A stretch of DNA of 59,100 nucleotides from Methanobacteriota archaeon (lineage in GTDB: Archaea > Halobacteriota > Methanomicrobia > Methanomicrobiales > Methanomicrobiaceae), in NCBI GenBank assembly GCA_016841665.1, contig JAENYT010000010.1, positions 1 to 59,100 of the forward strand. Reading direction: 5' to 3'. This document shows, in pieces, positions 26,720 to 35,884 of this stretch (within the stretch, counting starts at the first letter, position 1; every line of letters begins with the position of its first letter). The translations under genes and the position numbers were made by a program. The notes under the pieces were generated by a model. The model searched no databases and was not told the origin of the DNA. It saw nothing but the letters and a program-made list of their open reading frames with translations.

Positions 26720-27874
26720 TTACTCCTGCTTCAACACGTAAGAATAGGCCTCGAGCGCCGCCTTCGCCCCCTCGCCGCAGGCGATAATCACCTGGTTGCT
26801 GTTGATGTTGGTGATGTCCCCGGCGGCAAAGATGCCCGGTTCGCTGGTGTGGCAGTTGTTGTCCACCACCACCTGGCCCGTCTCGTTGAGCTCCACCAGC
26901 CCGTCCAGGAATCCGGTGTTGGGCTCGTGACCGATGGAGAGGAAGAGCCCGTCCACGGGAAGTTCAATCTCCTCGCCGGTATCCCGCTCACGGATGGTGA
27001 TCGCCTCCAGGAACTGATCGCCGTGGAGGGCCGAGACCACGTAGTTTCGGTAGGTGGTAATATTTTCCTTCTCCTGATAGGGCTTGAGGTACACGTCGTC
27101 GCACTTGATGCTGCTGCGCACGATCAGGTAGACCTGCCGGGCGATGTCGCTCATCTCGATGGCCGTGGTGAGGGCGTAGTTGCCGCCGCCGACGATGGCT
27201 ACCACCTTGTTCCGGAAGAGAGGGCCGTCACAGGTGGAGCAGACGCTCTCCCCGTGCCCGATGAATTTCTCCTCGTCCTCCAGCCCCAGCCAGCGGGGGC
27301 GCACCCCTGAACAGAGGATGACGCTTCTGCCGGAAAAGGTCTGCTCGGAGACGGTGTCAACCCGAAAGAGATTGTTTTCCTTTTTGATGGCAACCACGCT
27401 GTCCAGCTCGATGTGCAGGTGGAGCTCACGCACCTGCTCCTCGAACTTGGTGATCAGCTCCTGCCCGGTGACCATGCGGTAGCCCATGTAGTTTTCGATG
27501 GCCCAGGACTCGGTCGCCTGCCCGCCGATATTCTCGGTGAGGAGGATGCCCCGCAGATTCTTGCGGGCCACGTACATCCCCGCGGTCAGCCCCGCGGGCC
27601 CGCCGCCGATGATGATCACGTCATAGACATCGCCCCTTTTTTCGCTGCCGAAGAGCTCGTTGAGGCGCCTTGCATCGTAGCCCACGATGACCTCGTCGCC
27701 CACTACCGTCACCGGGACCGCAAACTGGCCGGAGAGCTCGACCATCTCTTCTGCCTTCCCCGGATCCGCCCCCACGTCAATGTTCTCGTACGCCACCCTC
27801 TGCCTGTCGAGAAACGCCTTGACCATCCGGCAGTACTGGCATCCTTTGGTGGAGTACACCCTCACTTCTGGCAT
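26720..27874 (-). CDS. trxB: Thioredoxin reductase with N-terminal glutaredoxin-like domain
   Basis: 384 residues. Residues 1-~78 are a glutaredoxin/NrdH-like fold with Cys-Gln-Tyr-Cys at about 12-15 and a cis-Pro Val-Pro-Val-Thr. Residues ~85-384 are a TrxB flavoprotein: FAD motif Gly-Gly-Gly-Pro-Ala-Gly, redox-active Cys-Ser-Thr-Cys-Asp, NAD(P)-binding Val-Gly-Gly-Gly-Asn-Tyr-Ala and the C-terminal Phe-Ala-Ala-Gly-Asp-Ile-Thr. It should shuttle electrons from a reduced pyridine nucleotide to its own Grx domain or a thioredoxin. A TATA-like GCATAAATAG (about 27899-27908) sits ~27 bases before 27874, so this is the likely leaderless start rather than 27898. Confidence 0.88.
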   Translation of the reverse strand: MPEVRVYSTKGCQYCRMVKAFLDRQRVAYENIDVGADPGKAEEMVELSGQFAVPVTVVGDEVIVGYDARRLNELFGSEKRGDVYDVIIIGGGPAGLTAGMYVARKNLRGILLTENIGGQATESWAIENYMGYRMVTGQELITKFEEQVRELHLHIELDSVVAIKKENNLFRVDTVSEQTFSGRSVILCSGVRPRWLGLEDEEKFIGHGESVCSTCDGPLFRNKVVAIVGGGNYALTTAIEMSDIARQVYLIVRSSIKCDDVYLKPYQEKENITTYRNYVVSALHGDQFLEAITIRERDTGEEIELPVDGLFLSIGHEPNTGFLDGLVELNETGQVVVDNNCHTSEPGIFAAGDITNINSNQVIIACGEGAKAALEAYSYVLKQE

Positions 27875-27964
27875 ATTGGCGAGGATATCTGGGCGCATCT
27901 ATTTATGCGTGTCGGGATTCATTCCGAAGGACCAGAAAAGGAAAAATGAAGGGGGGGTGCGTGT

Positions 27965-28468
27965 TCACCGGACTTCCCGGAACATGCGACCGGGTGCATT
28001 GCAAATCGGGCAGGGATCCGGCACCTCGTCGAGCACCACGTCGCCGCAGACGGGGCAGAGGTAGACCGCTCTGAGATCGAGGTCCTGTTCCTCCTTGACC
28101 GCCTCGAGCGCCGCGGAATAGCGCTGCGCGTGGACCTGCTCAGCGCCCATGGCATGCCGGAAGACCTTCGCCGCCTCGGGCTGGTTTTCCTTCTGCGCCT
28201 GCTCGATGAAGGCGGGGTACATGGTGGTGAACTCCTGGGTTTCGCCCTCGATCGACGCGGCGAGGTTCTCTTCGGTGGATTTGATCCCCTGCAGGACGAA
28301 GAGGAGGCGCCTGGCGTGGATGGCCTCGGCCTCGGAGGCGGCCCGGAAGACGCGGGCCACGTTCGGGAAGCCCTCGGCGTCTGCTTTTTCCGCGAATACC
28401 GCGTATTTCCGGTTCGCCTGCGATTCGCCCGCAAAGGCGTCCATGACATTTTGCTCTGTATTGCTCAT
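27965..28468 (-). CDS. rbr: Rubrerythrin
   Basis: 167 residues. The four-helix diiron domain has Glu-Ser-Gln-Ala-Asn-Arg-Lys-Tyr, Glu-Ala-Glu-Ala-Ile-His-Ala and Gly-Ala-Glu-Gln-Val-His-Ala-Gln-Arg ligand motifs. A C-terminal rubredoxin-like Fe(Cys)4 domain has Cys-Pro-Val-Cys-Gly...Cys-Pro-Ile-Cys. The protein reduces hydrogen peroxide in the cytoplasm of strict anaerobes. Start 28468 fits a TATA-like CCTTTATGAG (about 28490-28500) roughly 27 bases upstream. An upstream ATG at 28489 would lie in the promoter. It is divergent from radC. Confidence 0.93.
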   Translation of the reverse strand: MSNTEQNVMDAFAGESQANRKYAVFAEKADAEGFPNVARVFRAASEAEAIHARRLLFVLQGIKSTEENLAASIEGETQEFTTMYPAFIEQAQKENQPEAAKVFRHAMGAEQVHAQRYSAALEAVKEEQDLDLRAVYLCPVCGDVVLDEVPDPCPICNAPGRMFREVR

Positions 28469-28568
28469 AAAAAGGTTCTGCACCCCCATGCCTCATAAAG
28501 GATGAGGCCGGCCGGAGCGCAAATCAACAGTCCTATAGCACCCCGCAGACAAGGGATCAGATGAGAAC

Positions 28569-29099
28569 ATGAGACGGATGCGGGATGTGCCGGAGATCGA
28601 CCGGCCCCGGGAAAAGCTCATCAAGAAAGGGCCGACCGCGCTCACGGACCGGGAGCTGATCGCGGCGATCATCGGCAAGGGCACAAAAGAGCGCGACGTC
28701 TACCAGATTGCGGGCGAGATCGTCAAAGCCCTGAAAACACAGGGGAGCGGGCTCGCCGTCGAAGACCTCACCTGCATGGAGGGGGTCGGCGATACCAAGG
28801 CCTGCCAGATCGTGGCCGGGTTCGAGCTGGGCCGCCGCTATCTCATCGAGGAATCCGCGAAGATCACCGGCCCGCAGGACATCCTCCCCCTCGTCTCCGA
28901 CCTCCTGGACAAAAAACAGGAGTACTTCCTCTGCCTCAGCCTCAACGGCGCAGGCGAGCTGATCAAAAAGAGGACCATCACCATGGGGCTGCTCAACCAC
29001 AGCCCGGTGCACCCCCGTGAAGTCTACGCCGACGCCATCACCGACCGCGCCGCCTCGGTGATCTTCGTCCACAACCACCCTTGCGGTTTAGCCCGCTAG
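28569..29099 (+). pseudogene. radC: radC 5' part (DNA-repair-associated JAMM protein), interrupted at attL
   Basis: The frame encodes 167 residues of a normal RadC N-terminus: Arg-Pro-Arg-Glu-Lys-Leu-Ile-Lys-Lys-Gly, a helix-hairpin-helix (Met-Glu-Gly-Val-Gly-Asp-Thr-Lys-Ala, about 76-84) and the MPN domain start up to Phe-Val-His-Asn-His-Pro. After 29082 it continues only Cys-Gly-Leu-Ala-Arg and stops. The missing 3' part ([10 protein letters not shown]...) is found intact at 51910-52068. Rejoined, RadC would have 219 residues, close to the usual ~220. The JAMM metal site His-x-His-x7-Ser-x2-Asp is split, so any product from this fragment should be inactive. Confidence 0.93.
29070..29086 (+). 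repeat. attL of the integrative element
   Basis: CACAACCACCCTT at 29070-29082 is identical to 51910-51922. With one mismatch (G/C) and CGG it extends to 17 bases. It encodes His-Asn-His-Pro of RadC in the same reading frame at both ends. Confidence 0.85.
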
Positions 29100-29191
29100 G
29101 GGAAATATTGTTATGGGTGCTTGGGGAGCAGGGCAAATTACACCATAAGAAGCCCGTAGGTTTATTATTCCCTCAGGGTTATGTATACATT

Positions 29192-29347
29192 ATGAAAATC
29201 CCTGCACCCCTCTGTCCGCACCCAAAATGTGGGGCGCGCATGATCAGGGCCTACACCCGGCGCGAGGGCCGGTTCATGCCCGCCGGATGGCTGTGCCCTG
29301 AGTGCGAGGTATATGTGTCATCTGAGCCTCAGGGTACAGCCCATTGA
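29192..29347 (+). CDS. Small zinc-ribbon protein
   Basis: 51 residues with Cys-Pro-His-Pro-Lys-Cys near residue 7 and Cys-Pro-Glu-Cys near residue 38, a treble-clef/zinc-ribbon spacing. A TATA-like GGTTTATTATTCC (about 29159-29171) ends ~22 bases before the ATG. It is the first gene inside the element after attL. Function unknown; such proteins on archaeal elements are often DNA- or protein-binding. Confidence 0.5.
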   Translation: MKIPAPLCPHPKCGARMIRAYTRREGRFMPAGWLCPECEVYVSSEPQGTAH

Positions 29348-29430
29348 GACCCGTACCAAGTCGCTGCAATCCACACTATGCCGAGAATGATGAGGACACC
29401 AACTATAATGAGGATTTTTAGCCCCCCATC
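29329..29430 (-). CDS. Possible 33-residue single-pass membrane protein
   Basis: Met-Asp-Gly-Gly-Leu-Lys followed by a continuous hydrophobic stretch (Ile-Leu-Ile-Ile-Val-Gly-Val-Leu-Ile-Ile-Leu-Gly-Ile-Val-Trp) and a short tail. An AATATTATT element lies ~15-25 bases upstream on the minus strand. It overlaps the end of the zinc-ribbon gene by 19 bases. A longer frame from 29550 exists but its extra N-terminus is not convincing. Confidence 0.35.
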   Translation of the reverse strand, partial: DGGLKILIIVGVLIILGIVWIAATWYGSQWAVP

Positions 29431-29665
29431 CATATTACGAGAATAATATTGTGAGTTGTTAACAATCCGTTTTTCCCCAACGGTCGCCACAATGAGGGCA
29501 ATGAAAGATATCACTGGAATATCCCATGCAAATTCCTTTTCATCACCCACATCTGCAACACTAACGATGCAATCAGACCGATACCTTCCAGATTACGCAC
29601 CACAAATAGAAAAAGTATTATATAGTTTAACTAGATGTAAGAATAAGGGTTTGAAGTTGAAAAAA

Positions 29666-30181
29666 ATGATTTTAAATTCCAATTTCGAGTATCAAAAATT
29701 TAAACAGGTAGTCCATTTTTTCATTGATCAAACTTCAACTTTAGATAATGTCGGGAAAAAAGTTCTATATAAATTGCTATATTTTACAGAATTTAATTAT
29801 TATGAGTTATTTGAAGAAAAATTAACGGGAGAGGCATATGCAAAATTGGAGCACGGCCCGGCTCCAAGGCATTTTTCTGACGTGATAAAAGAGTTAAAGG
29901 GTGAAGGTAAGATAATCGAGAAGAAAGCTCAGTACTACGATCATCCACAAATTAGGTATTTCTCTTTAAAACGCCCAAGTTTATCTCTTTTAAATGCCGA
30001 TGAATTGAATTTTTTAGAAGATTCATTGTGTCGTTATGGAAGTATGAACGGATCACAAATAGAGGCGTTGTCGCATAAAGATATTCCTTGGATTATTGCG
30101 TCTAATAAGAAAAATCTTGATTATGAGATGGTTTTTTACCGTGATCCCGATATGTCAGTAAGAGAATATTCTGATGGTTGA
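29666..30181 (+). CDS. panA: Panacea-domain (PanA/DUF4065) antitoxin
   Basis: 171 residues from this start. The Panacea core is clear: Val-Leu-Tyr-Lys-Leu-Leu-Tyr-Phe-Thr-Glu-Phe-Asn-Tyr-Tyr-Glu, then Leu-Thr-Gly-Glu-Ala-Tyr-Ala-Lys-Leu-Glu-His-Gly-Pro-Ala-Pro. Panacea proteins neutralise unrelated toxins by direct contact. Here the partner is the RelE/ParE-like gene overlapping its 3' end by 8 bases (30174-30181). An upstream in-frame ATG at 29567 is possible, but a TTATATAG box at ~29617-29624 lies inside that extension and favours 29666. The gene is strikingly AT-rich compared with the cas genes. Confidence 0.78.
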   Translation: MILNSNFEYQKFKQVVHFFIDQTSTLDNVGKKVLYKLLYFTEFNYYELFEEKLTGEAYAKLEHGPAPRHFSDVIKELKGEGKIIEKKAQYYDHPQIRYFSLKRPSLSLLNADELNFLEDSLCRYGSMNGSQIEALSHKDIPWIIASNKKNLDYEMVFYRDPDMSVREYSDG

Positions 30182-30536
30182 TTTTGAGACTACACCCGAA
30201 TTTGATAATGATTTATCAAAGCTTTTAAAAAGATATCCGTCTCTAAATGAAGATTTGGAGCGGTTAATAGAAGTTATTAGACTCAAAGAACCAAAATTTA
30301 CTCCAGGAACCTTCAGAATTTCAAATTTGGGCGAGAATGTAATTGATCCTATTTACAAAGTGAAACATTTTCGTTGTGTCTCAATGAAAGGGAAAGGGTC
30401 TCGTAGCGGTTTCAGAATTATCTTTGGACATGATGAAGTTACAGGAAAAATTACTTTCATCCAGATTTATCATAAAAACCAAAATGAGAATGAGGACAGG
30501 GTAAGGATTAGGCGATATTTTGAACAACACCCCTAA
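30174..30536 (+). CDS. RelE/ParE-like toxin paired with PanA
   Basis: 120 residues. Layout is that of the RelE/ParE fold: Phe-Asn-Asp-Asp-Leu-like N-terminal helix (Glu-Phe-Asp-Asn-Asp-Leu-Ser-Lys-Leu-Leu-Lys-Arg-Tyr), then a basic beta-sheet with Val-Lys-His-Phe-Arg-Cys, Ser-Gly-Phe-Arg-Ile-Ile-Phe-Gly and a final Thr-Phe-Ile-Gln-Ile-Tyr-His-Lys. RelE-type toxins cut mRNA in the ribosome; ParE-type toxins poison gyrase. The sequence alone does not say which. It is coupled to panA by overlap and probably stabilises the element. Length is slightly above the family average. Confidence 0.72.
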   Translation: MVDFETTPEFDNDLSKLLKRYPSLNEDLERLIEVIRLKEPKFTPGTFRISNLGENVIDPIYKVKHFRCVSMKGKGSRSGFRIIFGHDEVTGKITFIQIYHKNQNENEDRVRIRRYFEQHP

Positions 30537-30539
30537 TCT

Positions 30540-31544
30540 CTAATTGCCAGCTCGAACATCCTCACCCACAGAGAAAACCATATACACCGGATAATGGTCG
30601 CTGACCGCTTTCGTCTCATCCTCGCTCAGGCCATATTCCGTATCGAACCGGTACACGCCCGCATCCCCGCTGAAATACTGCTCCATTGAATCGGTGATGA
30701 TGATCCGGTCGTAGGTGCAATCGGTCGATGAGGTGGTGGTGTCCATGCCGTTGTCGATGCACCAGAAGTAATCGCTGCACCTGAGAGTGCAGGGCCCGTC
30801 CTCGTCGAAGTAGGACCCGTCCGCGTTGAGGTCGCCCATCACCACGATATCCGGCTCGTCGGGGTTTGCACCGCGTACGTAGGCCAAGACATCGGACAGG
30901 GCGTTAATCTCCTCTGTGGCCTCGTCAGGGTCGGTATGGATGACGATGAAGGTTGCATCGAAGTCGCCTGAAAGTGCCCTGAACGAGGCGATATAGGGCT
31001 CACGGTGGAAAGGATCGGTGCCCTCGGGTTCCGGATAGGTTTCGGCGGTGCCGGCGAGCTCGACCGTTCCGGTATCGTAGAGATAGGCGTACTGCTCCAT
31101 CGAGGAGGTCCGGCCCAGCCGCTCGCTGACGACGTAGTCAAAGGCTGAACCGTCCCCGTTGACTTCATCGACCAGGGCGGGCAGAGCCGTCTGTGACTTG
31201 TCGCGGATCTCCTGGATGGCCACGATATCGTAGGTGCGGATGATATCGGCGATGTTGTCCATCACTTCCGGTTTCGATGCTTTCGAGGTGCCAAAGACCT
31301 GGATATTGAATGCGCCAATGCGAAGGGTGTCGGTCTCGAGAGATTTAAGGTTTGATGTCGGCTGTGCCGTTAGCGAGGATGTGGGCGTATTGGTTGAAGG
31401 TATTGATGGTATTGATTGGGTTGGTGTGAGATCAGCATTAGTGAGTTCGGACCATGTCACATATCCTGCAGTGTTTATAGTTATTATCAAAATTATAATC
31501 ATGGTGAGAAGGATAATGAGGATTTTTTTGGTGTTTAAACCCAT
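30540..31544 (-). CDS. Secreted or membrane-anchored DNase I-like endonuclease (EEP family)
   Basis: 334 residues. Residues 7-28 are a hydrophobic signal anchor, 30-70 a Thr/Ser/Pro-rich linker, and ~74-330 an endonuclease/exonuclease/phosphatase domain. DNase I motifs are complete: Phe-Asn-Ile-Gln-Val-Phe-Gly, Ala-Ile-Gln-Glu-Ile (catalytic Glu), Val-Ile-His-Thr-Asp-Pro-Asp-Glu-Ala (catalytic His), Met-Gly-Asp-Leu-Asn-Ala-Asp-Gly, Thr-Tyr-Asp-Arg and Val-Ser-Asp-His-Tyr-Pro-Val. Several Cys near residues 250-270 could form disulfides, fitting an extracellular enzyme. It ends 3 bases past the toxin stop (convergent). A TATA-like ATAAATATA lies at ~31569-31577. Confidence 0.85.
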   Translation of the reverse strand: MGLNTKKILIILLTMIIILIITINTAGYVTWSELTNADLTPTQSIPSIPSTNTPTSSLTAQPTSNLKSLETDTLRIGAFNIQVFGTSKASKPEVMDNIADIIRTYDIVAIQEIRDKSQTALPALVDEVNGDGSAFDYVVSERLGRTSSMEQYAYLYDTGTVELAGTAETYPEPEGTDPFHREPYIASFRALSGDFDATFIVIHTDPDEATEEINALSDVLAYVRGANPDEPDIVVMGDLNADGSYFDEDGPCTLRCSDYFWCIDNGMDTTTSSTDCTYDRIIITDSMEQYFSGDAGVYRFDTEYGLSEDETKAVSDHYPVYMVFSVGEDVRAGN

Positions 31545-31599
31545 AAAATGCGTATTTTTTTAATAAGGTATATTTATCGCCATTCCATTTCGAGTCATT

Positions 31600-31635
31600 G
31601 TTTTATCCTTATTCCCTTAAATTTTGCTTTGAAAG
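31600..31635. repeat. Degenerate terminal CRISPR repeat
   Basis: GTTTTATCCTTATTCCC...TTGCTTTGAAAG aligns along the full repeat with about eight changes and one deletion. It is followed by a 37-base spacer (31636-31672) before the first perfect repeat. Degeneration at this end marks it as the trailer, leader-distal end. Confidence 0.8.
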
Positions 31636-31672
31636 ACGCTACCTACGGGCTTGATTCACTCACCGTCCAGTT

Positions 31673-33902
31673 GTTTCAATCCTTGTTCTCTTGGATGTTG
31701 CTCTGAAAGAGAGCAGAGGGAGGATCAAACTATGACCGTATTTATGTTTCAATCCTTGTTCTCTTGGATGTTGCTCTGAAAGCAGCCTCCCGGCATGGCT
31801 CTACCGGAACGCGATCATGTTTCAATCCTTGTTCTCTTGGATGTTGCTCTGAAAGAGACCTGCGGGCCGAGCACCGGGGCGACGAGTATATGTTTCAATC
31901 CTTGTTCTCTTGGATGTTGCTCTGAAAGAAGGTACCGTTCTGTCATTTGTGAATGTCGCGGATGGTTTCAATCCTTGTTCTCTTGGATGTTGCTCTGAAA
32001 GCTTGGGTTATGCGTTCTCCCCGATACAAGCACCACAAGTTTCAATCCTTGTTCTCTTGGATGTTGCTCTGAAAGAAGGTGGGTGATACCTGAGAGTGAG
32101 GCGCGGAGGATGTTTCAATCCTTGTTCTCTTGGATGTTGCTCTGAAAGCGTGAAACGCACGATCGGGGCGCTGCGTCAGCACTAGTTTCAATCCTTGTTC
32201 TCTTGGATGTTGCTCTGAAAGTTCGGTGGAGGTCACCCTTGACTGCACCACGACTAGGTTTCAATCCTTGTTCTCTTGGATGTTGCTCTGAAAGGCGAGA
32301 TGATCTCAGCGATGTCATCGGTGTCCCAAAGTTTCAATCCTTGTTCTCTTGGATGTTGCTCTGAAAGCTGGAATGGGTCTATACCGCTCCTCGTTGAGGA
32401 AGTTTCAATCCTTGTTCTCTTGGATGTTGCTCTGAAAGAAGAGGCTGCACGTGAATTCGCATCAGCACACACCCTGTTTCAATCCTTGTTCTCTTGGATG
32501 TTGCTCTGAAAGCTACTCCCTGCTCGGTATCCCCATCGAAGTAAGTAGTTTCAATCCTTGTTCTCTTGGATGTTGCTCTGAAAGTCTTTGCTGATAAATC
32601 CTTAAGTGCATCATTATTTGGTTTCAATCCTTGTTCTCTTGGATGTTGCTCTGAAAGATGAATCGAACCCGATGACCGGAAGCCAGCAATTGAGTTTCAA
32701 TCCTTGTTCTCTTGGATGTTGCTCTGAAAGCATTGAATGCCCGCTGATCCGCTGCGGTCCGAATAAGTTTCAATCCTTGTTCTCTTGGATGTTGCTCTGA
32801 AAGCCCGGTGGTGTCGGTGCCGGTGACCTGCACATAGTTGTTTCAATCCTTGTTCTCTTGGATGTTGCTCTGAAAGCATCGACCACCACCGCGAGCAGGC
32901 CGGGCACTTGATGTTTCAATCCTTGTTCTCTTGGATGTTGCTCTGAAAGTCAGGGGCACATATTGTTGATTTGGGGGGCTTTGTATGTTTCAATCCTTGT
33001 TCTCTTGGATGTTGCTCTGAAAGCATCCAGCTATTCAGCGACACCCTCGAGGATCTCGGGTTTCAATCCTTGTTCTCTTGGATGTTGCTCTGAAAGCCAT
33101 CTACAACGGGGGGACCCGAACGAAACACACGGTGTTTCAATCCTTGTTCTCTTGGATGTTGCTCTGAAAGCCCATCAGGTAGAAGTTCATTGATGCGCTA
33201 CCTTCTGTTTCAATCCTTGTTCTCTTGGATGTTGCTCTGAAAGAGACCTGCGGGCTGAGCACCGGGGAGAGGAGTATATGTTTCAATCCTTGTTCTCTTG
33301 GATGTTGCTCTGAAAGAGGTGGGGAACGGATCCTATACCTATCCCTACACCAGTTTCAATCCTTGTTCTCTTGGATGTTGCTCTGAAAGCATATTTTTGA
33401 CTCCTGTATCAGACTGACATCAACACGGTTTCAATCCTTGTTCTCTTGGATGTTGCTCTGAAAGTGGGTCCTACAAGTGCCTGCGCTGCGGTGCAATCTT
33501 GTTTCAATCCTTGTTCTCTTGGATGTTGCTCTGAAAGCAAGAAAATGAGCCTGTGGTACAGAGGCGGAACAACGTTTCAATCCTTGTTCTCTTGGATGTT
33601 GCTCTGAAAGACGAAACACCTTGATGGGGTCGAGCGGTACAACATGTTTCAATCCTTGTTCTCTTGGATGTTGCTCTGAAAGCATTTGTTCCTCTAGGGA
33701 GGCGCGTGTTTACCTGACAGTTTCAATCCTTGTTCTCTTGGATGTTGCTCTGAAAGCATACCATTCCTGGTGGTTCTGTAGCCTCTGGACCTGTTTCAAT
33801 CCTTGTTCTCTTGGATGTTGCTCTGAAAGATCCGAATAGAATAACGAAATATTCCGGCATTATTTGTTTCAATCCTTGTTCTCTTGGATGTTGCTCTGAA
33901 AG
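31673..33902 (-). CRISPR. CRISPR array, 31 identical 37-bp repeats
   Basis: Perfect repeats start at 31673, 31746, 31819, 31892, 31965, 32039, 32112, 32185, 32258, 32331, 32402, 32476, 32548, 32621, 32694, 32767, 32840, 32913, 32987, 33060, 33134, 33207, 33280, 33353, 33428, 33501, 33574, 33646, 33720, 33793 and 33866, with 30 spacers of about 34-38 bases between them. On the + strand each reads GTTTCAATCCTTG...TGCTCTGAAAG. The reverse complement ends GGATTGAAAC, the usual type I-B 5' handle, so transcription is leftward, the same strand as the cas genes. The newest spacers are therefore at the right, next to cas4. Reading frames inside the array are repeat artefacts. Confidence 0.99.
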
Positions 33903-34009
33903 GCCCGCCATTTTTGCTTTTTTTCCCTGGGCATCTCAGGGAGAATTGCTCTTTTGTAGAATTATTGTGCTTGATCCAAAATTATTCTTCTCCGTAAAAA
34001 CAGAAGAAA
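33903..34009 (-). promoter_or_regulatory. CRISPR leader
   Basis: This 107-base AT-rich stretch with T/A runs lies between the cas4 stop codon and the leader-proximal repeat. Position and repeat orientation identify it as the leader, which should hold the array promoter and the Cas1-Cas2 integration signals. No strong TATA box stands out, so pre-crRNA might also be read through from the cas operon. Confidence 0.7.
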
Positions 34010-34600
34010 CTACACGCAGATATTTCGGTAACAACAGTCTGCACAATGTGATGCAGTGCATGTCCGTTTGGGATAGAATCCAGTCTCAATGATGTCGAGA
34101 ATTTTCTGAACGATCTGTCTCCCCTGCTCAAAGTCCTTATTGGAAAAAAGCACTTCTTCGACATGATCGTTGCTCCGGACGAAACTGATGAATCCCTTGT
34201 TCACGGGAACCCCGAACGACTCCTGTATCATTAGTGCATGGAGCACCAGCTGGTAGCGGTAGGTGTTGAACACCCTCTGCTTGAACTCAGCAAACTTGTA
34301 CTCGAACGGTGCTGCCGTCCCGTCGTCGAGAAACAGCACCTCGTCGACGATCCCCTTGACGTGCAGGTCCCGTGATGCTAGGAAGACATCGTGCTCCCGC
34401 CGGGTCACGCCAAGTTTCTTCCTGAGGTAGTGTGGGTTCGTAGTCCGTTTCTCGGCATGAATCTCCCTGCCCCGAAGCACCTTGTACTTCAACTCCTGGT
34501 GCTGCGGAATGTCGAGGCAGTACATGAAGTAAATAAACCGGGGACAGAAAAGATACTCCAGCACATCGGAGATGATAATCATCGGGCCGTCGTCATTCAT
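34010..34600 (-). CDS. cas4: CRISPR-associated exonuclease Cas4
   Basis: 196 residues. An N-terminal Phe-Cys-Pro-Arg-Phe (Cys ~19) and three C-terminal Cys in Cys-Thr-Ala-Ser-His-Cys-Ala-Asp-Cys-Cys form the 4Fe-4S site. The RecB-like nuclease core shows Gly-Arg-Glu-Ile-His, Val-Asp-Glu-Val and Phe-Glu-Tyr-Lys-Phe. Cas4 trims prespacers and helps select the PAM before Cas1-Cas2 integration. It starts 3 bases after cas2 and is the last cas gene before the leader, whereas in most I-B loci it precedes cas1. Confidence 0.95.
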   Translation of the reverse strand: MNDDGPMIIISDVLEYLFCPRFIYFMYCLDIPQHQELKYKVLRGREIHAEKRTTNPHYLRKKLGVTRREHDVFLASRDLHVKGIVDEVLFLDDGTAAPFEYKFAEFKQRVFNTYRYQLVLHALMIQESFGVPVNKGFISFVRSNDHVEEVLFSNKDFEQGRQIVQKILDIIETGFYPKRTCTASHCADCCYRNICV

Positions 34601-34603
34601 AGG

Positions 34604-35877
<1,274 letters not shown>

Positions 35878-35884
35878 ACCGCAC

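Noticed and set aside
30540..31544. The DNase I-like gene as a CRISPR-associated nuclease
   Set aside because: It has a signal anchor and linker for export and its own promoter, and it is convergent to the toxin gene; it is not a cytoplasmic cas gene.
31673..33902. CRISPR transcription on the + strand
   Set aside because: The + strand repeat ends CTGAAAG; the reverse complement ends ATTGAAAC, and the cas genes and leader support leftward transcription.
31795..33911. Several 60-90-codon frames on both strands with repeated peptide blocks
   Set aside because: They are translations of the CRISPR repeat and spacers; the array explains them fully.
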